A stretch of 35,848 nt of DNA from a virus, in the IMG/VR virus record IMGVR_UViG_3300025467_000038, positions 1-35,848 of that record. The stretch is one strand, 5' to 3'. The notes beneath the pieces are model-generated. The model saw only the letters and a program-made list of their open reading frames with translations. It made no database searches and was not told where the DNA came from. Made by a program: the position numbers and the translations under genes. Below, in pieces: positions 8,361 to 17,078 of the stretch (the stretch's first letter is position 1; every line of letters starts with the position of its first letter).

Positions 8361-10676
8361 ATGGCAACTTTACGTACTATACAATCTCCTGGTGTACAAA
8401 TTAGAGAAGTAGATCTAAGCCAAACAGCGACTTCCCCAAACGGAACAAGCGTGTTTATCGCAGGTTTTGCAGCTCAAGGACCAACGTCCGAAATTGTAAC
8501 ACTTACATCTGTTTCTGATTTCGCTAATATATACGGTACACCAACAAATGCCGCTGAACGTTATTTTTATTATTCTGTACAACAACAGTTTACAGGCGGT
8601 ACAAACGCTCAAGTACAGGTTGCTCGCTTACCATACGGTCCTGCGTTAGGAGATGGTTTTTCAGATAAATACAGTGCTTTAGTTTACCCAGTAGTACCTG
8701 TAACAAATTCAACCCCGCTTTCTGCTGCAGTACAAGCCGGATATACAGCATTATTAAGTAATGCAACATCATATTATTTCGGTCAACCAACATTAATAAC
8801 ACTTTCAGAAACTGATTACATTAATTTAAAGCAAAATAACTTATTCTGGAGTGCAAGTGCAGGTGGTAATTATCCTACAATTGCCGGATTCGATAGCCTC
8901 TCTGGTACAGGTTACGGATTAAACGGTGTTGGTATGATTGTTGTAAATGAAGCACAAACAACTATCAACGAAAAGTTCGAAGGCTTCTATTTTAATATTG
9001 CTGAAATCAACGCAATTAATCCAAGTACTCCTTATAAAGAAGTACAGGCTTTACACACAATTAATGCTAATGGTACATTAGATATAACAAATTCTCCAGT
9101 AGTTGGCTTCCAACTTTCTGCTACAGCAGGTAGTAACATTGACAGCGTATCTCGTACGATTGAAAATATTCCTACATATGACCTAACAATTAGCTCAACA
9201 GTAGGTTCAACAAGCTATAGCGATATTGCTATTCTTTCATTAATAAAAGTTAAAACAACACCTTTTGCTGCTAACCCATTACAATTAACTTATGGTTTAC
9301 AAGAAGGTCATTCAGTATCGTTCTATTCTAACCGTTTAATTCAGGACGTTAACGGCGGTGCTCCTAAGAACGATTTTGCTGAAACAGTAATTAATAACAA
9401 TTCAGCAAACATTTCCGTATATATTAATCCTTATATTGCTAATCAAACAGCCTGGATTGATAATAACGGTAATGCGGTAAAATCAGTAAGAGTAATAAAG
9501 ACAAGTGACGTAACCACTTCACCATCTATACTTGCTGCAGGCTATCAAGCAGCTGATGCATTATTCCCATTAGGTAATTATGCTGAGTCTTTAAATTTAA
9601 GTAACTCTAGTACTAAGCGAATCGGTGACTTACCTAACAAATTAAACTACGTATTAAATCAATTAGTAAATACTGATGTATATAACGTAGATGTAGTTGT
9701 TGATGCAGGTCTTTCTACTATCAATGCATTTGCCGGTGGAGACGGGTTTTTTGATGATACCGCTTATACAGCAACTATTAATTCTGATTTAACTAACCTG
9801 TTTACTAACGACGGTACGTTTAGCTTCAGCGGTAACGGTACAGCTACAGGCTGGAAAGCAGTTACTGACATCTTCAGTCAATTTGCTGGCGATCAACGCA
9901 AAGATTGCGTGTATATCTCTGATCCATTACGTAGTATTTTTATACAGGGTGCAAACTTTAAGACCCTAGACGATAAGACAACAAACTTCTCGAACAACAT
10001 TTACTGGCCTTTACGTAACTGTTACAATCCTTATAACACAAGCTATACAATTGCTTACGGTAACTGGGGTGCAGTACAAGACGTATTCACTAATAAATTA
10101 GTTTGGGTACCGTTCTCAGGCTATGCTGCAGCAACATTTACAAAGAATGATGCAGTAGCTTATCCTTGGGGTGCACCTGCTGGTTTAAATCGTGGTACTA
10201 TTACAGGTCTTGTAGATATTGCGTTGAATCCAAATCAAAAACAACGCGATCTACTTTATAAGATTTCTATTAACCCTGTAGTGAACTTCCCTAATGAAGG
10301 TCTATCAATCTACGGACAAAAGACAATGTTAAAAGCTCCAAGCGCTTTTGATCGTATTAACGTTCGTCGTTTATTCCTCTTCTTAGAAAAGTCAGTACTT
10401 AATACTTCAAAACTTTTCGTATTTGAACCTAATACAACATTTACACGTAGTAGATTAGTTAATACTATTACTCCTGTATTTGAATTAGCTAAAAATACTC
10501 AAGGTCTTTACGATTACAAAATCATTTGCAATGATACCAACAACACTCCAGATACTATCGATCAAAATGAGCTTGTTGTAGATATCTACATTAAACCAGT
10601 TCGTACTGCTGAGTTTATCTTAGTGAACTTCTATTGCACTAAGACATCTCAAGACTTTAACGAATTACTACAATAA
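8361..10676 (+). CDS. Contractile tail sheath protein (gp18-like)
   Basis: A 771-residue protein opening with the typical sheath N-terminus SPGVQIREVDLS and a following ...GTSVFIAGFAAQGP segment. The C-terminal region holds the conserved core: KDCVYISDPLRS, WPLRNCYNPYN, WVPFSGYAAATFTKND, NPVVNFPNEGLSIYGQKT and RRLFLFLEKS. T4 gp18 is 659 residues; the extra length lies in the middle, as expected for surface-exposed insertion domains. The sheath polymerises around the tube and contracts to drive it through the envelope. It has its own octamer promoter and is followed directly by the tube gene, the standard gp18-gp19 order. Confidence 0.96.
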   Translation: MATLRTIQSPGVQIREVDLSQTATSPNGTSVFIAGFAAQGPTSEIVTLTSVSDFANIYGTPTNAAERYFYYSVQQQFTGGTNAQVQVARLPYGPALGDGFSDKYSALVYPVVPVTNSTPLSAAVQAGYTALLSNATSYYFGQPTLITLSETDYINLKQNNLFWSASAGGNYPTIAGFDSLSGTGYGLNGVGMIVVNEAQTTINEKFEGFYFNIAEINAINPSTPYKEVQALHTINANGTLDITNSPVVGFQLSATAGSNIDSVSRTIENIPTYDLTISSTVGSTSYSDIAILSLIKVKTTPFAANPLQLTYGLQEGHSVSFYSNRLIQDVNGGAPKNDFAETVINNNSANISVYINPYIANQTAWIDNNGNAVKSVRVIKTSDVTTSPSILAAGYQAADALFPLGNYAESLNLSNSSTKRIGDLPNKLNYVLNQLVNTDVYNVDVVVDAGLSTINAFAGGDGFFDDTAYTATINSDLTNLFTNDGTFSFSGNGTATGWKAVTDIFSQFAGDQRKDCVYISDPLRSIFIQGANFKTLDDKTTNFSNNIYWPLRNCYNPYNTSYTIAYGNWGAVQDVFTNKLVWVPFSGYAAATFTKNDAVAYPWGAPAGLNRGTITGLVDIALNPNQKQRDLLYKISINPVVNFPNEGLSIYGQKTMLKAPSAFDRINVRRLFLFLEKSVLNTSKLFVFEPNTTFTRSRLVNTITPVFELAKNTQGLYDYKIICNDTNNTPDTIDQNELVVDIYIKPVRTAEFILVNFYCTKTSQDFNELLQ

Positions 10677-10682
10677 CCTTTA

Positions 10683-10690
10683 CATAAGTA
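10683..10690 (+). promoter_or_regulatory. Late-promoter-like octamer CATAAGTA
   Basis: CATAAGTA, 6 nt before ATG 10697, the first gp19-like gene. Confidence 0.55.
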
Positions 10691-10696
10691 TTTAAT

Positions 10697-11218
10697 ATGT
10701 CACAAACAATACAAGACTTCTATAGAGTAGCACAGCAAAGAGACTTTGCTCGTGACTATATGTTGCGCGTAGTCTCTCTCGGTAATAATATTCTCAACGA
10801 AGATGATTTCGTTTATATTACTACAGCTACTCTACCTACTAGAGATATTCAAAATCAAACCGCTACTTATATGGGTCTTGATTTTAATATTCCTGGTACA
10901 GTAAAGTATACAGGTAGTAATGCTTGGAACGTTGAATTCCGCGCTGATAAAGCTAGCTTGATTCGTCAAAAGCTTGAAGCTTGGCAAAGAGGCGAAATAT
11001 TCAATGACCAAACAAGTACAGGTAATCTCGCAGTTCCTGGTCCTGGTTCAGTTATTCAACTTCATCAAATTGATGATAAATTGAATGTACTTAACGTATA
11101 TAACTTATTCGGATCTTACATTCAAAAGCTCGGTGATATTAAATATGATATTACTGGTACAGGTGCTCCATTAAAGTTTACAGCTACATTAGCTTATCAG
11201 TATTGGTCACAAGGTTAA
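10697..11218 (+). CDS. Tail tube protein (gp19-like, copy 1)
   Basis: A 173-residue protein, close to T4 gp19 (163). It begins with the DFYRVAQQRDFARDYMLRV motif shared with the next two genes. The gp19 pattern follows: TATLPTRDIQ, GLDFNIPG, WNVEFRADKASLIRQKLEAW, a variable loop, then LFGSYIQKLGDIKYDI and the terminal ATLAYQYW. It directly follows the sheath and has its own promoter and terminator, so it is the best candidate for the major tube protein that needs the highest dose. A hexamer-stacked tube inside the sheath is the known family role. Confidence 0.92.
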   Translation: MSQTIQDFYRVAQQRDFARDYMLRVVSLGNNILNEDDFVYITTATLPTRDIQNQTATYMGLDFNIPGTVKYTGSNAWNVEFRADKASLIRQKLEAWQRGEIFNDQTSTGNLAVPGPGSVIQLHQIDDKLNVLNVYNLFGSYIQKLGDIKYDITGTGAPLKFTATLAYQYWSQG

Positions 11219-11240
11219 GCCATATAAAGTATTAGTAAAT

Positions 11241-11266
11241 AACCCGGCTGCAAAGTCGGGTTTTTT
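11241..11266 (+). terminator. Rho-independent terminator after the tube gene
   Basis: Hairpin CCCGGC-TGCAAA-GTCGGG (one G-T pair) with six T following. Loop and stem resemble the terminator at 4053-4079, as if copies of the same element. It isolates the sheath/tube units from later paralogues. Confidence 0.88.
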
Positions 11267-11277
11267 ATTGTTTAAAG

Positions 11278-11285
11278 CTTAAGTA
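11278..11285 (+). promoter_or_regulatory. Late-promoter-like octamer CTTAAGTA
   Basis: CTTAAGTA, 5 nt before ATG 11291, just after the terminator. Confidence 0.5.
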
Positions 11286-11290
11286 TTAAT

Positions 11291-11872
11291 ATGTCAACAC
11301 TGAACAGTGTAAAGGATTTTTATAATATTGCTCAAAAACAGGGCTTTAGTAAGAAGTATAATTTCAAGGTATCTAATATAGTTAATGCGCCTGTCACGTT
11401 TGAGGAGAAAGATCTGCTGTACTTGCAAACGGCCTCTTTACCTGCTCGTGGAACTAATACCACTAATGTACCTTATAGAGCTTTCGAGTTTGTAGTGCCA
11501 ACAAATGCTACATTTCCTTCTCAAAAACAATGGAGAGTAACGTTCTTTTCAGATAACAAACAGTATATAAGAAGTCTGTTCGAGTCCTGGAGTGATGCAA
11601 TGTACAATCCGTTTAACAATCAAAGCAAAGCTATTGCAGGAGATAATGCTTTTATAAATTGTCGTTTAGATTTACAGCTATTCAATGAAGGAGTAGAGGT
11701 AGTAAATGACTTAGTAGCTAGTGAAAAAGTAGCGATTGCTAAAACATATCAATTTTTTGGAGTGTTTCCTATACTCTTAGAAGGAGTAGAATATGATATA
11801 TCCAACACAGGTACAGAGATTGCTAAGCTACCGGTAGTACTAGCATTCCAATATTTTAAAATTAAGTCCTAA
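11291..11872 (+). CDS. Tail tube-like protein (gp19-like, copy 2)
   Basis: A 193-residue paralogue of the tube protein. It shares the N-terminal SVKDFYNIAQKQGFSKKYNFKV motif, the TASLPARGTN strand, FVVPTNATF, WRVTFFSDNKQYIRSLFESW and the ending FPILLEGVEYDIS...LAFQYF. It differs most in the central loop (PFNNQSKAIAGDNAFINCRLDLQLF). Tandem gp19-like genes in large myoviruses are probably minor tube or baseplate-proximal tube-like subunits; T4 itself uses gp48 and gp54 for that. It has its own octamer promoter and ends inside the promoter of the next gene. Confidence 0.88.
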   Translation: MSTLNSVKDFYNIAQKQGFSKKYNFKVSNIVNAPVTFEEKDLLYLQTASLPARGTNTTNVPYRAFEFVVPTNATFPSQKQWRVTFFSDNKQYIRSLFESWSDAMYNPFNNQSKAIAGDNAFINCRLDLQLFNEGVEVVNDLVASEKVAIAKTYQFFGVFPILLEGVEYDISNTGTEIAKLPVVLAFQYFKIKS

Positions 11873-11875
11873 GTA
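11868..11875 (+). promoter_or_regulatory. Late-promoter-like octamer CCTAAGTA
   Basis: CCTAAGTA, 5 nt before ATG 11881. It contains the TAA stop codon of copy 2, so promoter and coding end are fused. Confidence 0.55.
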
Positions 11876-11880
11876 ATAGT

Positions 11881-12489
11881 ATGGCGCAAACAGAACAAAC
11901 ATTAAAGAGTTTTTACTCTGCAGCTCAGAAATACGGTTTTTTGAGAGATTATCAGGCTAGAGTTGAAAACCTAACTTTTGGAGATCAAACATTTCCGAAA
12001 GATTACTTGTTGTATATTAAAAATTTTAGTTTACCAAACGCTACCAAACAATTTGCATCGGTTAAGTATTTTGGTGTAGATGTACACGCACCAGGTCCAA
12101 GAGATTATGGTAATAGTAAGAGCTGGGATGTTACATTCTATATGGACCAGGCTTTAGAAATTAGACACTTTTTACAGAAAAGAATGTACGAGACTGCAGT
12201 TAATAGTGCAAACGTTATTAACCACAAGCAGGTACCAGGAGACGAAAATGTAATACAAATTAACGTGTTAGATGACAAGCTAAATATTGTTGACATTTAC
12301 AGAATATATGGATTGTTTGTTATTGACTTGCCCGCAGTATCATTTGATGTTTCGGGTAGTGGTAAAATACAGGAAGTAAAAGTTAAGTTCGGTTATCAAT
12401 GGTGGTCGCGCGAAAGTGCAAGTAGTGTATTGGGTACTCCTACAACTGTACAAAACGGTACAGACTTACCCGCTCCATCTAATCAATAA
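11881..12489 (+). CDS. Tail tube-like protein (gp19-like, copy 3)
   Basis: A 202-residue third tube paralogue. It has the same LKSFYSAAQKYGFLRDYQARVENL N-terminus, the NFSLPNATKQ strand, YFGVDVHAPGPRDYG, WDVTFYMDQALEIRHFLQKRM and the ending LFVIDLPAVSFDVS...VKFGYQWW. A Ser/Thr/Pro-rich tail of ~28 residues (SASSVLGTPTTVQNG...) extends past the usual gp19 end. It is the first gene of an apparent unit continuing to 14842, since the following genes have no octamer, which couples it to baseplate hub genes. Confidence 0.88.
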   Translation: MAQTEQTLKSFYSAAQKYGFLRDYQARVENLTFGDQTFPKDYLLYIKNFSLPNATKQFASVKYFGVDVHAPGPRDYGNSKSWDVTFYMDQALEIRHFLQKRMYETAVNSANVINHKQVPGDENVIQINVLDDKLNIVDIYRIYGLFVIDLPAVSFDVSGSGKIQEVKVKFGYQWWSRESASSVLGTPTTVQNGTDLPAPSNQ

Positions 12490-12491
12490 AA

Positions 12492-13184
12492 ATGGCAATC
12501 GTAACACAGGACACTTTACAGGGCTCTACACGCGGTATTGAAAAATTTACCGATATTTTTTCTGATCCTAACTTTCATATACCAGTTGAGGCTAATTTTA
12601 TAGTAAGTGTACAAAATTTAACTAGTATAATTGATAATTTAAATAATATCAATAGCCAAGTTATAGATAACACAATTGATGTACAGAATACTAAGCAATA
12701 CTGGAGTAAAGTTAATGGAGACGAGTTATTTTTAGCTAACGGTATAACCGTTCCTGGTGAAGCTGTAAAATCTGGAAGAGCGGGTTATACGGAATTATCT
12801 ACTCTAGCGGGCGGGTTTCTCTCTAGCCCTGTACTACAAGGTCGTAGTTCGTTAAGAGATATAGAAATTTATTTTTTAGAAACAAATAAATCTTTTGTAG
12901 ATTATGTGGTGAGGCCTTGGTTAATAGCTTCTTCTCATTTCGGTTTATTTGCAAGAAGTAGTACTACGGCTGCTCAAAAACAAAACTTTAAAACTGATAT
13001 ATCGGCATTCTTTTTGGATAGAACTGAAGCGGATAATTTTCCTAAAGTACGTAAAGAGATTATATTACATAATGCAGTACCGGTAAGTGTAGAGCCGCAT
13101 ACATTTAGATATGGCAATAATACAGATACTGGTGTACGCTCTATAAGAACTACCTGGACATACTCTAATTATACAGTAAAGTAA
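12492..13184 (+). CDS. Tube-fold baseplate/tail protein
   Basis: A 230-residue protein starting 2 nt after the previous stop. Features include PVEANFIVSVQNL near residue 32, GITVPGEAVKSGRAGY, SSLRDIEIYFLETNKSFVDYVVRPWL (the helix-preceding region of tube-fold proteins) and a C-terminal RSIRTTWTYSNYTV strand. This resembles the gp19/gp48/gp54 tube-initiator fold, though weakly at sequence level. Between the gp19-like genes and the hub-assembly genes, a role in tube initiation (gp54-like) is plausible; I did not see a diagnostic motif. Confidence 0.68.
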   Translation: MAIVTQDTLQGSTRGIEKFTDIFSDPNFHIPVEANFIVSVQNLTSIIDNLNNINSQVIDNTIDVQNTKQYWSKVNGDELFLANGITVPGEAVKSGRAGYTELSTLAGGFLSSPVLQGRSSLRDIEIYFLETNKSFVDYVVRPWLIASSHFGLFARSSTTAAQKQNFKTDISAFFLDRTEADNFPKVRKEIILHNAVPVSVEPHTFRYGNNTDTGVRSIRTTWTYSNYTVK

Positions 13185-13190
13185 TATGCA

Positions 13191-14114
13191 ATGCCATTTA
13201 AGCTAAATGCATATTTACCTAGTAAACAAACTGAGGTACAGATAAAAGAGCTCTCCTACAAACAATACAGAGAGCTTGTTAAGAGCCTGTATAATGTTAG
13301 TAAGAAAGAAACAATCCAGCAGTATAATTCTATATTAGAAGATTTGTGTCCGGATATAGTAGGTAAAAATATAGCTTTTGAGGATAAATTATCCTTACTA
13401 ATAACAGTACGAAACTATTGTGTAAGTCCTGATTTAAAGCTAAAAGGCACATTGTCATCAGGAGAAACGTTTAATCACGCATTAGAAGTGGATACTTTAC
13501 AACAATTAGTTAACACTATAAATAAATCCAAAACTATAAGCTATAATGCATTTGAGGTAAGTTTTAGTTCATATAAAATAAAAGACGAGTATGTTTTCTC
13601 CAATAACAATTATAGTACTTTTGTTGTTTTAGCGTCTTACATAGATAACATTAAAGTAGATAATGAAGCTGTAGATTTTAAGGATTTAACATTAGAAGAA
13701 CGTGTTAAAATAGTAGAGTATTTACCACAGGCATTAGTATCTTTATTACAAACTGAGATTACTAATATAGAAGCTCAATACGATGTTAGGGATTTACTCG
13801 TAGTAAAGAATCCTTTGAACGGAAACATTATGCTACGTCTTTCTTGCAACATAACATATAGTGTTATGCAAAAGTTAATCGAGTTGTTGTATTCGGAAAA
13901 TTTAAACAACGTGTACCGAGCTTTTTATAATATAGTTAATTATGCCGGGTTTTCAGCTGAATATATAGACAGTATCACACCATCAGAAATGCAAGTATAC
14001 TGGATGTACTTTATGCAGGATAGAGAGAAATCAAAAGAAGCTTCAGGGTCTAGAGAGCAATCTACCCCTGCAGGTAGTTTAGGTGCTTCTCCTAGCTCAG
14101 AATTTGGGTTTTAA
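13191..14114 (+). CDS. Baseplate hub assembly protein (gp26-like)
   Basis: A 307-residue, mostly alpha-helical protein. The opening is typical of the T4 gp26 baseplate family: FKLNAYLPSKQTEVQIKELS followed by KQYRELVKSLYN, and FEDKLSLLITVRNYCV near residue 65. T4 gp26 is 208 residues and needed for assembly of the central hub. The C-terminal ~25 residues are Ser/Gly/Pro-rich and probably disordered. It starts 6 nt after the previous gene with no octamer and lies 2 nt before a shorter relative, making a tandem pair. Confidence 0.75.
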   Translation: MPFKLNAYLPSKQTEVQIKELSYKQYRELVKSLYNVSKKETIQQYNSILEDLCPDIVGKNIAFEDKLSLLITVRNYCVSPDLKLKGTLSSGETFNHALEVDTLQQLVNTINKSKTISYNAFEVSFSSYKIKDEYVFSNNNYSTFVVLASYIDNIKVDNEAVDFKDLTLEERVKIVEYLPQALVSLLQTEITNIEAQYDVRDLLVVKNPLNGNIMLRLSCNITYSVMQKLIELLYSENLNNVYRAFYNIVNYAGFSAEYIDSITPSEMQVYWMYFMQDREKSKEASGSREQSTPAGSLGASPSSEFGF

Positions 14115-14116
14115 AT

Positions 14117-14842
14117 ATGAAAAACATAAACAATTTTTTAAGTGCAATATCTGCAGCGGAAACAGTAAAGGTGTATTTACCTTGTTTACAAAAAACGGTA
14201 TTATTTAAGTCTCTTAGTGCTAAACAAATAAACACGTTTAGAAATATAAAAAATGATGCTTCATATTATGATACTGGTTTTATTAAAGCTACCTATAAAA
14301 TAATACAAGAGAATTGTATAGATGCTAGTATACTAGACAAAATAACAGTGGTAGATAAAAATATTATACTGTTAGAGCTAAGAAAACAGGCTCGAGGTTC
14401 ATTAGTTGATGAAGGTGTTAATTACAGTAGTACTCTAAGAAATATTAAAGATATAGTTTTACCTGAACAAGAATCAGTTACTGTTGATGTTATAACGCTT
14501 GACTTACAGGTACCTCTTGCAAAGGAACAATACGAGATAGAAGCAGAACTAAGAAACACGGCAATAATTGAAATTGAACAGGTTGCTCAGAATATTGTTA
14601 CAAGTAACTTAATTAAATTTATTAAAGAGGTTAAGATTAATAATATTCCTCAAAATTATAAAACTTTAAGCTATAAAGACCGTATGCTTATAGTTGAACA
14701 TTTACCATCAGCATTCTTAGCATTAGTACAAAAATACGCGGTAAAAGTTGATGAATTAAATGCATTTCTTACTCAAGTAAAATTAGACGATAATGAAACA
14801 TATAGCTTTAATATTGACTCGGATTTCTTCTTAGGTTTATAA
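14117..14842 (+). CDS. Second gp26-like baseplate hub assembly protein
   Basis: A 241-residue helical protein similar in layout to the preceding one: KVYLPCLQKTVLFKSLSAKQINTFRN near the N-terminus, then NIILLELRKQARG, and the shared segment YKDRMLIVEHLPSAFLALVQK, matching LEERVKIVEYLPQALVSLLQ in the neighbour. The shared LP(S/Q)A motif and adjacent position indicate duplication and divergence. In T4 the helper proteins gp26, gp28 and gp51 assemble the hub; which one this replaces is unknown. It ends the unit that starts at 11881. Confidence 0.7.
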   Translation: MKNINNFLSAISAAETVKVYLPCLQKTVLFKSLSAKQINTFRNIKNDASYYDTGFIKATYKIIQENCIDASILDKITVVDKNIILLELRKQARGSLVDEGVNYSSTLRNIKDIVLPEQESVTVDVITLDLQVPLAKEQYEIEAELRNTAIIEIEQVAQNIVTSNLIKFIKEVKINNIPQNYKTLSYKDRMLIVEHLPSAFLALVQKYAVKVDELNAFLTQVKLDDNETYSFNIDSDFFLGL

Positions 14843-14861
14843 CATAAACCCCGTTTCTATA

Positions 14862-14869
14862 CCTAAGTA
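14862..14869 (+). promoter_or_regulatory. Late-promoter-like octamer CCTAAGTA
   Basis: CCTAAGTA, 5 nt (TTTTT) before ATG 14875. Confidence 0.55.
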
Positions 14870-14874
14870 TTTTT

Positions 14875-17070
14875 ATGGCGGATGCTGACTTAAAACAATC
14901 CATTGATGCTCTCAATATGAATATTGGAGGGTTATCAGATTCTGTAGCTAGGTTACCGTCTAGTATATCCGATGTCAATAAAAGCACATTGGGCGCGGTA
15001 TTGCAAAATATGCAGGATAACGCTAATACGACGTTGTCTACTATACAAGGTCTAGGTTCTACTATAGCTTCAAGTATAGGTACGGCATTAAATCAAAATA
15101 ATTTAATTAGTAGTATTAACGAGTTGGTTAATGCAGTCAACATACAGACTGTTGTTCAAGATGAGGCAAATAAAACAAAAAAGAGAGCTCCAGCAAATAA
15201 TGACGATAGAGCTAGAGAAATTGAATTGCTAGAATCTATTGCTAGATCTGCAAGGGAAAATAATAGTAGACAGGCAAATAATGAAAAACAGGCTAAAGAG
15301 GAAAAAAACGTTAAAGAAGAATATGTTGAAAAAATGCAAACTGTTGAAGAGCAGCTTAAACAGCAGCAAGAAGATTTAGCTGAAAAAGGTTATAATTCGA
15401 AAAGAGAAGCGGTACGTAAAAAATACAGTACAGCTAAATATTCTGAAATTGCTCCTGAAAAAAGAGGTTTGCTTGGTAATATAAAATCATTTTCGGAGCG
15501 TTGGGATAAGAGATTGGCTGATTTAGAGAGTGCAGAACTTAAGGATATAGATAAAGAGTTTGAAGCGGAACTAAAGCAAGAAAAAGATTTAAAAGAACAG
15601 AAAAAAAAATTAAAGGAAGAAGAAAAACTTAAGCTCAAAGAAATTGAGAAAAGAACAGAATCTGAAAAAGAATTAGAAAGAAAGAAAAAAGCTGGAGAGG
15701 TAGTTGAAGAAGCTGGTGGACAGATTGCTATAAATACTGAAGCTGCAACTAATGAAGCTCAGGAAAAAGCTAAAGAAGAGGCGGCAGTAAAAAAGCAAAT
15801 ATTAGAAAATAAGAAGGCTGCAGAAGAATTCTTAAAAGAACAGGGAGAAAAGCCTGAAGAATTATTTCCGGGAGAAATACTTGCTACTATAGCAGAATCA
15901 GAGCTTAAAAAGCAAGAACAACAAAAGAGTTTAAGAGAAAAAGCTGAAGAAGCAGCTGTATCGGGTTACTCTGGTACTTTACAGTTAAACGCTAACGGAG
16001 AAAGTGGAGCTGCTGCTTCTGGTACGCTTGCAAATCAAAAAGAAGGTGCACCCGGTGCTCCTATAGTCGTTAATATACAACCAGGAGTTAGTGGGGCGGG
16101 TATTGGTATTAATGTAGATGACTTAGCACCAAAAATAGCAGAAGCTATTGTTAACTCTCCTTTAGCTGTAGAAATAGGTAAAGCAGTAGGGGAGGTAATC
16201 ACCAAAAGCGAAGAAGAAGAAAACGAGCTTAAGCAAGAAGAAGCCCCTTCAGCGACTCCTGGTTCATCGGAAACTAGTGGGGAAGGTGTTGAAGGTGTAC
16301 CGGTATTAGTTTCGGAAACACCAGCAACACCACCCTCTGTCAAGCCTGGCTACAAAGTCGAGCAATACACAACTAAGACAGGTAAAACTAAATACAAATA
16401 TAAAAGAATAAGTGATAACAAATATGTTAAAGAATCTGAAGCGTTAATTAAACCTGCTAATATTTCCGGTACAGGTAGTGATCTTACCGAGTCTGTTGGG
16501 GGTGCACCCGAAAAACCAGTAACACCTGCAGGGTTACCACTACCAGAATTTGCTTCAGGCGGCTCTGTTGAAGAAGGTATGCCTGCAGTAGTAGGGGAAA
16601 AGGGACCGGAATTGTTTGTTCCCTCGACTAACGGTCAAATTATAACAAATGATAGTTTTAAATCGGTAAGCGAGAAACAAACCGAGCTAATCAAAGGAGT
16701 ATCTGCTATACAGAATACTGCAAATGCTATAAACACCACTACAAATAATAGTGCTAAAAATATAGATAATATAAGCAATATCGGCCCTTCTACCACTTCT
16801 AGTGTGCTAGAGACTATATCTAAGTCTACTCCTGTTAATCAAAAAGGAGACGAAACGGCTAATTTACTCGTAGCTATTAACAAAACTTTAATGGATTTAA
16901 GTAACAGATTAGTACAGACACCAAATCAAAAGCAACAAGGTACAAGCAGTAATAACTCTGTAAGCACCACTTCAAATAATGTGTATTCTTTAAATGTACA
17001 AGGTAATCCAATTGCTAATGCCCGTCAAAGAACAGACAGTATGATGTATTTAAGAAGGGTTGCTAATTAA
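14875..17070 (+). CDS. Tape-measure-like coiled-coil protein
   Basis: A 731-residue protein. The N-terminal ~110 residues are helical and Ser/Asn-rich. Residues ~115-360 form a long, highly charged Glu/Lys coiled coil. Residues ~385-545 are Gly/Pro/Thr/Glu-rich linkers. Residues ~555-580 carry ASGGSVEEGMPAVVGEKGPE then LFVPS, a motif very common near the C-terminus of tape-measure proteins. It sits before the tube-cap gene, matching the hub/tape position (T4 gp29, 590 residues). If it spans the tube at ~1.5 angstrom per residue, tail length would be about 110 nm, similar to T4; that is inference. It lacks the hydrophobic helices of many siphovirus tape measures. Confidence 0.75.
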   Translation: MADADLKQSIDALNMNIGGLSDSVARLPSSISDVNKSTLGAVLQNMQDNANTTLSTIQGLGSTIASSIGTALNQNNLISSINELVNAVNIQTVVQDEANKTKKRAPANNDDRAREIELLESIARSARENNSRQANNEKQAKEEKNVKEEYVEKMQTVEEQLKQQQEDLAEKGYNSKREAVRKKYSTAKYSEIAPEKRGLLGNIKSFSERWDKRLADLESAELKDIDKEFEAELKQEKDLKEQKKKLKEEEKLKLKEIEKRTESEKELERKKKAGEVVEEAGGQIAINTEAATNEAQEKAKEEAAVKKQILENKKAAEEFLKEQGEKPEELFPGEILATIAESELKKQEQQKSLREKAEEAAVSGYSGTLQLNANGESGAAASGTLANQKEGAPGAPIVVNIQPGVSGAGIGINVDDLAPKIAEAIVNSPLAVEIGKAVGEVITKSEEEENELKQEEAPSATPGSSETSGEGVEGVPVLVSETPATPPSVKPGYKVEQYTTKTGKTKYKYKRISDNKYVKESEALIKPANISGTGSDLTESVGGAPEKPVTPAGLPLPEFASGGSVEEGMPAVVGEKGPELFVPSTNGQIITNDSFKSVSEKQTELIKGVSAIQNTANAINTTTNNSAKNIDNISNIGPSTTSSVLETISKSTPVNQKGDETANLLVAINKTLMDLSNRLVQTPNQKQQGTSSNNSVSTTSNNVYSLNVQGNPIANARQRTDSMMYLRRVAN

Positions 17071-17073
17071 GTA
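17066..17073 (+). promoter_or_regulatory. Late-promoter-like octamer ATTAAGTA
   Basis: ATTAAGTA, 5 nt before ATG 17079, overlapping the stop codon of the tape-measure-like gene. Confidence 0.5.
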
Positions 17074-17078
17074 ATAAT

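Noticed and set aside
15390-15638. Ser/Phe-rich minus-strand ORF opposite the tape-measure-like gene
   Set aside because: It is the antisense of Glu/Lys coiled-coil codons, a common composition artefact.
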